Shown piece by piece: positions 1-5,388 of a stretch of 5,452 nt of DNA. A model generated the notes under the pieces. It ran no database searches. It saw nothing but the letters and a program-made list of their open reading frames with translations, and was not told the DNA's origin. The DNA comes from Actinobacillus sp. GTDB lineage: Bacteria > Pseudomonadota > Gammaproteobacteria > Enterobacterales > Pasteurellaceae. Every line of letters starts with the position of its first letter. Within the stretch, counting starts at the first letter, position 1. The position numbers and the translations under genes were made by a program. The stretch spans positions 1 to 5,452 of the forward strand of contig JAHHQX010000028.1 in the NCBI GenBank assembly GCA_020026155.1, read 5' to 3'.

Positions 1-1206
1 TTTGTCTGCTTTAGCTTCGTTAAGTTGTTTTTTAACTGCTTCTACAGTTGTTGTGTCTGCTTTATCGCTAAGTTGTTTTTTAACTGCTTCTACAGTTGTT
101 TTGTCTGCTTTACCAGCTAAATCTTGTTTTACTTTATCTGCATCAGCTTTTTTAGCTAAATGCTCATTAACATCTTTTTTATTAGTGTCGATTTCTTGAT
201 TAAGGTTTTTAATTTTTTCTTCTGCTTTACCTTCAGCTTGAGTAACTCGAGTTTCAAGTTCTTTATGAGTAACTAATGTCACATTCTTAGTAAGATTTTT
301 GATATCTCCTTTTAACGGTTCCCCCTGTTTATTAAGATTTACTAATCGTTTACCTATTTCTTGAATCTGGTTATTTGCTGTTTCTTTTTTAGTTTTTGCT
401 TCGGTTAAACTGTTCTCAATATTCTTTGCCTCAACTTGCAATTTTTCAATTTGAGCTGAAACTAAATTTTCACTAGTTTGAGCCCCCCTAACTTTCGTCT
501 CTAGATCTTTGCGTGTATTGAGTTTTTGTTGATACTCCTGAATAGTATTATTAATCGCATTCAAGTTTTTTCGCTTTTCCGATAATTCGAAATTATCAGA
601 TTTATAACTTCCCTCAAGAGATTTTATTTGATTACCTAACTCTCGAGATTTAGAAGTGTTTTCGTCTGATGGTTCCCCCTTCTTTTTAGCCTCTTGAATT
701 AACTGTCTTAATCTTTTGCGCTCTTCCTTTAATTCTTGAACTTTTTGTTTATTACTACCTATTGTATGTTCAAGTTCTGTAATCCTAGCACTATGTATTT
801 TTTCCTCTTCTTGCGCAGAATTTAATCCTCTTGTTAACTCTTCTAATGGTTCCATCTGTTCAAGTTGAGTCTCTAATTCCTCTCTTGCTGCCTGTGCATC
901 CACTAACTTTCTATTTTGTGTTTGTTGATCGAATTTATTCTGAATTTGCTTATTTGTATTGTTTTTAATATCTGACGCTGCTCTATCATATTCAGCTTGA
1001 TTGTCCTTTTGTTGTTTTTGTAAGTCACTAATTTGTGAATTTATTTCCTGTAATTTAGATGTATTCTGGTTGAGTTGTTCTCTCATTTCCTTAGCTTCTG
1101 GTGAAAGTAAAGAATCTAAAGAATTAGCAGAATCTACTGCATTTGCCGCAGTTGAAATTGCCATAGCTACAGCAACGGCTGCAGCGGTTTTTACTAAATT
1201 TCGCAT
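1..1206 (-). CDS. Secreted long coiled-coil protein with tandem stalk repeats, probable surface fibre/adhesin (C-terminus beyond window)
   Basis: The minus-strand frame is open from ATG at 1206 to the left edge: 402 codons, no stop, C-terminus missing. A ribosome binding site (GAGGT, 1214-1218) sits 7 nt before the ATG. Residues 1-23 are a classic Sec signal peptide: basic MRNLVK, an alanine/valine-rich core, and cleavage after ANA. Residues about 40-345 are highly charged, rich in Gln, Glu, Lys and Asn, with hydrophobic residues in heptad spacing (for example L45, L52, I55, I59, L62). Possible turns occur at GEP 177-179 and GEP 295-297. There is no Cys or Trp and only five Tyr/Phe. From about residue 351 come stalk-like repeats built on ADKTTVEAVKKQL. 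Such Ala-Asp-Lys coiled-coil repeats occur in trimeric autotransporter stalks and in other surface or phage fibres. The adhesin role is inference; the deciding C-terminal anchor is not visible. A periplasmic coiled-coil protein is the alternative. The gene is visibly more AT-rich than the operon to its right and is separated from it by 343 nt, so it is probably an independent unit. Confidence 0.85.
   Translation of the reverse strand, partial: MRNLVKTAAAVAVAMAISTAANAVDSANSLDSLLSPEAKEMREQLNQNTSKLQEINSQISDLQKQQKDNQAEYDRAASDIKNNTNKQIQNKFDQQTQNRKLVDAQAAREELETQLEQMEPLEELTRGLNSAQEEEKIHSARITELEHTIGSNKQKVQELKEERKRLRQLIQEAKKKGEPSDENTSKSRELGNQIKSLEGSYKSDNFELSEKRKNLNAINNTIQEYQQKLNTRKDLETKVRGAQTSENLVSAQIEKLQVEAKNIENSLTEAKTKKETANNQIQEIGKRLVNLNKQGEPLKGDIKNLTKNVTLVTHKELETRVTQAEGKAEEKIKNLNQEIDTNKKDVNEHLAKKADADKVKQDLAGKADKTTVEAVKKQLSDKADTTTVEAVKKQLNEAKADK
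22..111 (-). repeat. Tandem 48-bp coding repeats in coiled-coil gene
   Basis: Positions 22-63 and 70-111 are identical at 41 of 42 bases and are spaced 48 bp apart, exactly 16 codons. On the minus strand they encode ADKTTVEAVKKQLSDK and ADTTTVEAVKKQL. A more diverged copy (ADADKVKQDLAGK) lies just upstream in the gene, at about 115-150. The next unit begins (KADK) at the left edge, so the array probably continues outside the window. The copies stay in frame, so a change in copy number would change stalk length without breaking the gene. Confidence 0.85.
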
Positions 1207-1235
1207 ATATAAGACCTCGAAAAATAAAAAATATG

Positions 1236-1274
1236 AAAAAAAAGACATGTGTGTTGTGCCTCATTTGCACATAC
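1236..1274 (-). promoter_or_regulatory. Attenuator-like hairpin and U8 tract in leader of coiled-coil gene
   Basis: On the minus strand GTATGTG (1274-1268) can pair with CACATGT (1251-1245). That gives five Watson-Crick pairs and two G-U pairs, followed after one C by eight Ts (1243-1236). This arrangement resembles an intrinsic terminator about 30 nt before the start codon. A competing 5-bp stem, TGTGC (1271-1267) with GCACA (1259-1255), shares the same left arm. The stems are short, so a chance occurrence is quite possible. Confidence 0.25.
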
Positions 1275-1354
1275 GCGAAATTCTAGAGATCGAAATATAC
1301 TTTTCTACATTAAATGATATTTAATAATCTCAATCGTTTTTTTTTGAGCTTTTT

Positions 1355-1384
1355 ATTTTAAATATACATAACGACTGTTAACAA
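1355..1384 (-). promoter_or_regulatory. Candidate sigma70 promoter for coiled-coil gene
   Basis: On the minus strand TTGTTA (1384-1379, four of six to TTGACA) is followed after 18 nt by TAAAAT (1360-1355, five of six to TATAAT). Transcription would begin near 1348, leaving a leader of about 140 nt that opens with the A9 run (T9 on plus, 1337-1345). The surrounding sequence is so AT-rich that -10-like hexamers are common, so this is only the best pair I found. Confidence 0.3.
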
Positions 1385-1436
1385 TTTTACACAAATTTAA
1401 CATTTATTTAATATAACTTTCTTTTGTTTTGATTGT

Positions 1437-1456
1437 TTTTAGATCCATTTTAGATC
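1437..1456. repeat. Paired TTTTAGATC direct repeats with GATC sites
   Basis: TTTTAGATC occurs at 1437-1445 and again at 1448-1456, 11 bp apart, about one helical turn. Each copy contains a GATC Dam-methylation target. A third GATC lies at 1288-1291, also upstream of the coiled-coil gene. Same-face spacing is typical of paired operator half-sites, but no specific regulator is recognised. Confidence 0.5.
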
Positions 1457-1478
1457 AATAATCATACTTATTTATAGG

Positions 1479-1516
1479 TAACAATAGCTTAACCTATTAC
1501 AGTTAAACTATTGTTA
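1479..1516. repeat. Long imperfect inverted repeat (hairpin)
   Basis: TAACAATAG (1479-1487) is perfectly complementary to CTATTGTTA (1508-1516). Inside it, after one mismatch, TTAAC (1489-1493) pairs with GTTAA (1502-1506), leaving an 8-nt loop: 14 pairs in a 15-position stem. It starts 34 nt past the methyltransferase stop. On the minus strand no U-run follows it. On the plus strand a T5 run follows five bases later (1522-1526), but no plus-strand gene reads into it. It may be a weak terminator, an mRNA 3'-end stabiliser or a protein-binding dyad. Confidence 0.55.
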
Positions 1517-1549
1517 ATAAATTTTTATTTATTGATATATTTATATATA

Positions 1550-2368
1550 TTATTTATCCCAAGATAATAACGCCCATTTTCTAAAGAGGTTATAAGGACT
1601 TTTGATATCGGGGTGGGCGGCGTGGTAGAGTTTGAGATCTTTGATTTCTTGCTCTGTCAATTTACCGACAGACCAGCTAACGGCCTTGATAAGTTGATCG
1701 GCAGTGAGGGCTTTGGGTTCAACGAGGCAGCCGTGGGACTCAATAAAACTTACGGTTGGGAAATAGCCTTTTTGGTAAAGTAGATTTAAGGCGTACATGT
1801 AATTTGGAAAACCTACGGAATCGCGATCAATCGCACGTAAGACTTCCGGGGAGATAAAATCTTTCTCTACAAGCATGCTCATATGAACGGCTTTGTGTGC
1901 ATGTTGGTTCAATTTATTAATTGCATCATCCAGATCTCCGACCATGGAAGAGCGTGATGAGATGCAGATGTCACATTTTGGTACATTATCCCAATCATCT
2001 TCCCACGCCCGCAAAATCGGATGAATATTTTTAATATTCATAATCTTCGCACGTTCTTGCACAACATCGAGCATTTCTTGGCAAAAATCCAGTGCATAAA
2101 CGGCTTTGACATGCGGTGCGATTGCTAATGCTAAGGCACCTCCCCCACACCCAACATCTAGTACGGTATCGGATGGTGAAAGCTTCATATGCGCCATAAA
2201 TTGTTTTACGTATTCACTTTGTAAATCAAAATCAGAGCGTTGCATTTTTTCAGCCTTTTCTTTCCAATCTTCAGCCGTTTTGCCTTTACGCGCCGATAGT
2301 TTAAAGTGATTTTTATATAAAGTTGCAAAATCGACATCATGGATAGTCGGTAGTTGAGTGTCTGTCAT
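1550..2368 (-). CDS. Class I SAM-dependent methyltransferase, last gene of the importer operon
   Basis: A protein of 272 residues with a Rossmann-type SAM-binding core. Motif I is VLDVGCGGG (69-77). The strand-2 acidic residue that would bind the SAM ribose is D94 in YALDF (91-95). A third acidic segment is WEDDWDNVP (122-130), followed by strand 4 KCDICISS (131-138). About 130 residues follow the SAM core proper (GDLDDAINKLNQ to the WDK end) and probably form the substrate-specific part. There is no signal peptide or membrane segment, so it should be cytoplasmic. The ATG at 2368 has an AAGGAG site 6 nt upstream that overlaps the stop of the ATPase gene. It is therefore almost certainly co-transcribed and coupled with the importer. 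The methyl acceptor is unknown: a small-molecule ligand delivered by the importer is a reasonable guess, but neither sequence nor family shows it. From memory, H. influenzae has an uncharacterised ABC ATPase beside a methyltransferase-like gene that may correspond; this is unverified. Confidence 0.9.
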   Translation of the reverse strand: MTDTQLPTIHDVDFATLYKNHFKLSARKGKTAEDWKEKAEKMQRSDFDLQSEYVKQFMAHMKLSPSDTVLDVGCGGGALALAIAPHVKAVYALDFCQEMLDVVQERAKIMNIKNIHPILRAWEDDWDNVPKCDICISSRSSMVGDLDDAINKLNQHAHKAVHMSMLVEKDFISPEVLRAIDRDSVGFPNYMYALNLLYQKGYFPTVSFIESHGCLVEPKALTADQLIKAVSWSVGKLTEQEIKDLKLYHAAHPDIKSPYNLFRKWALLSWDK

Positions 2369-2374
2369 ACAGTT

Positions 2375-2380
2375 CTCCTT
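2375..2380 (-). promoter_or_regulatory. Ribosome binding site of methyltransferase inside ATPase stop
   Basis: AAGGAG on the minus strand (2380-2375) lies 6 nt before the methyltransferase ATG. Its first two bases are shared with the TAA stop (2381-2379) of the ATPase gene. This fixes the methyltransferase start and implies coupled translation of the two genes. Confidence 0.8.
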
Positions 2381-3134
2381 ATGTCATAAAGTGGAAATGT
2401 TTTTGGATAACCGCAGGCGCGAGTTGATAAATTTTCGCGAGATTCTGCATAGTGAGAATATTTTGCGGTATCCCATCAGCAAGGATTTTTCCCTGATAAA
2501 ACAATAAGGTACGGTCAGCCAATTGTAAACTCTGCTCTGGCTGATGCGTTGTCATTAAAATGCCTAATTGAGTTTCAGCATTCAGTTGTTTGATTTTTTC
2601 TAACACCCGTAATTGATTACCAAAATCTAAATTTGAAGTAGGTTCATCCATAATCAATAATTTGGGCTGTTGTACTAAGGCTCTTGCAATCAAAACCAGT
2701 TGTTGTTCCCCACCGCTTAATCTATCAAAACTTTTCGTTAAAAAATGTGCAATTCCAAGTTGTTCTAATGCCATTTCAGCTATTTCTCTATCATGGTGGC
2801 GAGGGCTTTGATACCATTTTAGATAAGGGTTACGCCCCATTAATACAACATTTTGTACACTAAAATTAAAGTTATAATGTGCTTGTGGCACATAAGCAAT
2901 TTGAGTTGCTAATTGAGTTGGAGAGCATGTTTTTAAATTCTGGTTATTAAGATAAATTTCTCCTGTAATAGGTGGTAATAACCCCAAAATGGTTTTTAAT
3001 AACGTTGTTTTGCCACACCCATTTGCACCAAGTAAGCAGACAATTTGTTTATTTGAAAATGTAATGTTTAAATTATCCGCAATTACCTTTCTTTTATAAC
3101 CAATTGATAAATTTTGCAAGGAAAGAAAACTCAT
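2379..3134 (-). CDS. ABC importer ATPase, FecE/BtuD type
   Basis: A nucleotide-binding subunit of 251 residues, the usual length for a single-domain FecE/BtuD-type ATPase. All motifs are present and intact: Walker A GANGCGKT (36-43), Q-loop Q84 (YVPQ), signature LSGGE (139-143), Walker B LLIMDEP (159-165) with catalytic E164, D-loop NLD (168-170) and H-loop H197. It should dimerise on the cytoplasmic face of the permease and power substrate import. The ATG at 3134 has GGGAGG 6 nt upstream (3141-3146) and overlaps the permease stop by ATGA. The C-terminal tail (HFHF near the end) is histidine- and phenylalanine-rich. The sequence seems clearly diverged, from memory, from the H. influenzae molybdate ATPase HI1470, so the molC symbol is not applied. 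The general function is secure; the substrate is not. Confidence 0.95.
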   Translation of the reverse strand: MSFLSLQNLSIGYKRKVIADNLNITFSNKQIVCLLGANGCGKTTLLKTILGLLPPITGEIYLNNQNLKTCSPTQLATQIAYVPQAHYNFNFSVQNVVLMGRNPYLKWYQSPRHHDREIAEMALEQLGIAHFLTKSFDRLSGGEQQLVLIARALVQQPKLLIMDEPTSNLDFGNQLRVLEKIKQLNAETQLGILMTTHQPEQSLQLADRTLLFYQGKILADGIPQNILTMQNLAKIYQLAPAVIQKHFHFMT

Positions 3135-4168
3135 TTTCGTCCTCCCAAAATCAATAAACCTAGAAAAAACGGGACGCCAACAATGGCAGTAATAATACCA
3201 AGGGGAATTTCTACACTAAATGCAGCCCGCGAAAAAGTATCGGCAATCAATAATATTGCGCTACCGAAGAAAATGGTAACAGGTAATAATTGGCGAAAGT
3301 CACTTCCCTTTTCTCCCAGCCAAAGTCTAGCTACATGCGGAACAATCAGTCCAATCCAACCAATAATTCCTGTAACGGCGACAATGGTGGAGGTCATTAA
3401 GGTAGCTGAAACAATAAAAATTAAACGCGTCTGGGAAAGGTTTAAGCCTAAACTTTGCGCTTCTTCGTCTTCAAGGCTTAATAAATTCATGCGCCAACGC
3501 AGTAAAATTAGGGGGAGCATGGCAAGCAGAATAAGGGGAATCATGAAGGCGAGATCGTGAAAAGTTGCCATGTTTAAGGCGCCTAATAACCAGAAAGTCA
3601 TGGTGGTTAATTGACTGTAAGGATCAGCAAAAATTTTTAGAATGGAGATGCCTGCTTTCAATAAAGCCGCTAGCGCAATTCCCGCTAAAACGAGAGCTAA
3701 AATCGGCGCATGGTAACGCGCAATTTTAGCAATCGCGTAGACGATCGCTACGGCAAGTAAACCGCCGATAAACGCACTTAATTGTAATTGCCAAAGCGAT
3801 CCTCCCACAAAAATGATAGCAACCGCACCTAACCCTGCCCCTGCGCTCACGCCTAAGATATCAGGCGATACAAGCGGATTTTTAAACATACTTTGATACG
3901 TTGCCCCCGCCATAGAAAGGGCTGCTCCCGCGAGAATCGCGGTTAAAATGCGAGGAATGCGAACTTGCCATAATACGGTGTGAATAATAGAGTCAGCTGA
4001 AGATGGAGAAGAAAAGAGCGTTTGCCATAAGTCGTGAAGTGAGATGGGATATTGTCCAATGCAACAGGCAATAAGGGTACAGAAGATTAATAAAGCTGGC
4101 GGTATAACTTGTCGCCAGCTTTTTCGTAAAAATTTTTGTGATTTAGAGAATACCAAGTGATTTTTCAT
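3131..4168 (-). CDS. ABC importer permease, FecCD/BtuC family
   Basis: A very hydrophobic inner-membrane protein of 345 residues, typical length for FecCD/BtuC permeases. About ten hydrophobic segments can be traced, among them 21-38, 74-91, 104-123, 130-150, 156-177, 206-223, 249-276, 294-310 and 321-341. Family signatures include RIPRILTAILAGAALSMAG (70-88), NPLVSPDILGVSAGAGLG (97-114) and GLIVPHVAR (273-281). The last of these, at the cytoplasmic loop, contacts the ATPase in this family. Members import siderophores, haem, vitamin B12 or, in the Mol system, molybdate. It acts as a homodimer, since only one permease gene is present. The start at 4168 lies inside the binding-protein gene (26-nt overlap) and has no good Shine-Dalgarno sequence (CTCCACAAG precedes ATG). 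Translation is therefore probably coupled to the gene upstream. No better start is visible: the next Met is residue 86. Confidence 0.93.
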   Translation of the reverse strand: MKNHLVFSKSQKFLRKSWRQVIPPALLIFCTLIACCIGQYPISLHDLWQTLFSSPSSADSIIHTVLWQVRIPRILTAILAGAALSMAGATYQSMFKNPLVSPDILGVSAGAGLGAVAIIFVGGSLWQLQLSAFIGGLLAVAIVYAIAKIARYHAPILALVLAGIALAALLKAGISILKIFADPYSQLTTMTFWLLGALNMATFHDLAFMIPLILLAMLPLILLRWRMNLLSLEDEEAQSLGLNLSQTRLIFIVSATLMTSTIVAVTGIIGWIGLIVPHVARLWLGEKGSDFRQLLPVTIFFGSAILLIADTFSRAAFSVEIPLGIITAIVGVPFFLGLLILGGRK

Positions 4169-5195
4169 CTTGTGGAGTCAATTGATAATCGTAAAAAAGT
4201 TGGAAATAATTTTTCACGAAATTGAGGTAATCATGGGTATCTAAACGTTTCGGATCCAATTTATGGGTAAGCCATAATGCACCGAGTAATCGGTTAACAC
4301 TTGGTGGTTGCCCTAACCAACCGAATGGTTTATTTGGAACAAGGTAAACATCTTTTTCTTGCACCGCTTTTAATTGGTGCCAAAGTGGTGATGTTTGAAT
4401 ATGCTGATAAGCACTTGGATCTTGGGTAACGATGATATCAGGCTGCCATTTATAAAGTTGTTCCATCGAAATGCGCGCCGTACTTTTTTGGCTCTTCATA
4501 TCGACAACATTTTTTAAGCCAACCCAATTTAATACTTCACTATGAATCGAATTAATTGGTGCCGTTTCCAAACCATCCACACCGCGGGCGTAGTAAACTG
4601 ATTTTGCAATGCCGTTAATTTGTGTTGCATCTTTGGTCATGTCTAAAATACGTTGTGCATAATTTGCCAAGCGTTCGCCTTTTTTCGTATCACCAATATA
4701 TTTTGATACGGTTAAAATTTGTTGTGGCGTGTCCGCAAAATTACCATCGACTAACACTACAGGGACTTTTGTTTTTTCATGAACACGTTTTACGGTATCA
4801 ACATAACTCTGCCCTACACTACCAACATCAATGATTAGATCTGGTTTGAGTGAAATAATTTTTTCCATAGAAATCATGTTACCGTGACCACCAAGTCCAC
4901 CGAGCGCTAACAAATTACGGGCAGAAGATGGAATATAAGTCATTGTAGGTTGTGGAAAAGGATGGGCGAAATTAATCATTTTATTAGGTGCAAGTGAAAC
5001 TAAAAGCGTATCAGAAACTTTACCTGCACTTAGCACTTTGTGTACGTTGTCTGGTTCAACGTCACCAAATTTTGCTGCGACTAAGTCGCTAAAACCTTCT
5101 GTGTTAAATGCAGCTGGATCGTTTGCCTGTGCAGTCCCAATAAATACTACTGATAGAGCAAGTGCTAAGCTCTTTTTTAATAACCGTGTCGCCAT
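4143..5195 (-). CDS. Periplasmic class III solute-binding protein (FecB/BtuF/MolA-like)
   Basis: A protein of 350 residues. Residues 1-24 form a Sec signal peptide (MATRLLKK, hydrophobic SLALALSVVFIG, cleavage after AQA). There is no lipobox cysteine, so it should be soluble in the periplasm. The mature part has the two-lobe pattern of the Peripla_BP_2 family. One lobe contains ARNLLALGGLGGHGN (92-106) and SLKPDLIIDVG (115-125), followed by KVPVVLVDG (143-151). The second lobe contains KWQPDIIVTQD (249-259) and VYLVPNKPFGW (283-293). These proteins capture a metal chelate, oxyanion or corrinoid and deliver it to the permease. H. influenzae MolA, a molybdate/tungstate binder, is a known member of the class, but I cannot assign binding residues here. 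The ATG at 5195 has a strong AAGGAG (5202-5207) 6 nt upstream. It is first in the operon, 193 nt after tRNA-Asp, and its 3' end overlaps the permease gene. Confidence 0.92.
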   Translation of the reverse strand: MATRLLKKSLALALSVVFIGTAQANDPAAFNTEGFSDLVAAKFGDVEPDNVHKVLSAGKVSDTLLVSLAPNKMINFAHPFPQPTMTYIPSSARNLLALGGLGGHGNMISMEKIISLKPDLIIDVGSVGQSYVDTVKRVHEKTKVPVVLVDGNFADTPQQILTVSKYIGDTKKGERLANYAQRILDMTKDATQINGIAKSVYYARGVDGLETAPINSIHSEVLNWVGLKNVVDMKSQKSTARISMEQLYKWQPDIIVTQDPSAYQHIQTSPLWHQLKAVQEKDVYLVPNKPFGWLGQPPSVNRLLGALWLTHKLDPKRLDTHDYLNFVKNYFQLFYDYQLTPQDEKSLGIL

Positions 5196-5229
5196 AAATT
5201 GCTCCTTGGACTTGGAATGTTAAACAACT

Positions 5230-5253
5230 CGTTATACATTACAATTTATAAAG
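5230..5253. promoter_or_regulatory. Palindrome resembling a ModE (molybdate regulator) operator
   Basis: CGTTATAC (5230-5237) and TTATAAAG (5246-5253) flank an 8-bp spacer, 24 bp in all. The E. coli ModE operator has CGTTATAT and ATATAACG halves with the same overall length. The left half matches 7 of 8 and the right half 6 of 8. It lies 35 nt upstream of the binding-protein ATG and covers a -10-like TATAAC on the minus strand (5236-5231), where a bound repressor could block initiation. The region is AT-rich, so chance similarity is not excluded. It overlaps a perfect 8-bp inverted repeat TTACAATT-N9-AATTGTAA (5239-5263). Confidence 0.3.
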
Positions 5254-5263
5254 ATAATTGTAA
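5239..5263. repeat. Perfect 8-bp inverted repeat upstream of the binding-protein gene
   Basis: TTACAATT (5239-5246) and AATTGTAA (5256-5263) are exact reverse complements separated by 9 bp. A second smaller dyad, ATAATT-GTA-AATTAT (5254-5268), overlaps its right arm. No U-run follows on either strand, so an operator is more likely than a terminator. Which regulator, if any, is not readable. Confidence 0.45.
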
Positions 5264-5314
5264 ATTATTTAAGCATAAATCGTGTAAATTTTCCGAAAAA
5301 TCAAAGAGAAAAGC

Positions 5315-5330
5315 AATGACGAACATCACA
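5315..5330 (-). promoter_or_regulatory. CRP-like site
   Basis: On the minus strand TGTGA (5330-5326), six bases, then TCATT (5319-5315). The CRP core is TGTGA-N6-TCACA, so the first half is perfect and the second matches 3 of 5. It lies about 120 nt upstream of the binding-protein start, a plausible activating distance if the promoter is near 5230-5290. Confidence 0.22.
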
Positions 5331-5333
5331 ATT

Positions 5334-5352
5334 TATGATGATAATCAAAAAA
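5334..5352. promoter_or_regulatory. Fur-box-like sequence
   Basis: This 19-mer matches the classical Fur consensus (GATAATGATAATCATTATC) at 13 of 19 positions, with an exact central GATAATCA at 5340-5347 but a poor A-rich right end. It lies about 140 nt before the binding-protein start and 37 nt past the tRNA 3' end. Iron control would fit an iron-chelate importer. The match is moderate for such AT-rich DNA. Confidence 0.22.
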
Positions 5353-5388
5353 GTATTTAAAAGTGGAAATATATAAGAAAAGATAAAG

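Larger units (their letters stand above)
1207..1549. other. AT-rich intergenic region, no gene
   Basis: These 343 nt lie between the methyltransferase stop and the coiled-coil gene start. I see no convincing protein or RNA gene. A plus-strand frame crosses part of it but is antisense to the coiled-coil gene at its start and lacks coding character. The stretch holds a long inverted repeat (1479-1516), paired TTTTAGATC direct repeats (1437-1456), a weak minus-strand promoter (1355-1384), a T9 tract (1337-1345) and a hairpin plus U-tract (1236-1274). No classical hairpin with an adjoining U-run follows the methyltransferase on its own strand, so where the operon transcript ends is unclear. Confidence 0.7.

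Noticed and set aside
22..150. Short regular repeats as a CRISPR array
   Set aside because: The repeats are contiguous, in frame and coding, with no unique spacers.
1001..1324. Plus-strand open frame of 107 codons
   Set aside because: Its first two thirds are antisense to the signal-peptide end of the coiled-coil gene and the rest is AT-rich spacer; the composition is not protein-like.
1329..1359. Terminator-like CTCAA...TTGAG stem followed by T-rich sequence on the plus strand
   Set aside because: The stem is only 5 bp with a 10-nt loop, and no plus-strand gene would use it.
1366..1373. ACATAACG, identical to one half of the E. coli modA ModE operator
   Set aside because: No matching second half at the proper distance and no molybdenum-related gene downstream.
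3114..3560. Plus-strand open frame of 148 codons (also 2-199, 2106-2309, 4622-4834 and 5038-5223)
   Set aside because: All lie antisense to well-supported minus-strand genes and show no family motifs.
4361..4380. GCACC...GGTGC hairpin
   Set aside because: It lies inside the binding-protein coding sequence, has a 10-nt loop and no U-tract; probably chance.
2379..5195. Naming the three transporter genes molA, molB and molC
   Set aside because: Family membership fits, but as I recall it the H. influenzae Mol ATPase differs clearly from this one, and no substrate-specific residues can be read, so iron chelate or another cargo is equally possible.
5324..5340. CATCA...TGATG hairpin as terminator of tRNA-Asp
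   Set aside because: On the tRNA strand the T-run comes before the stem, not after it.
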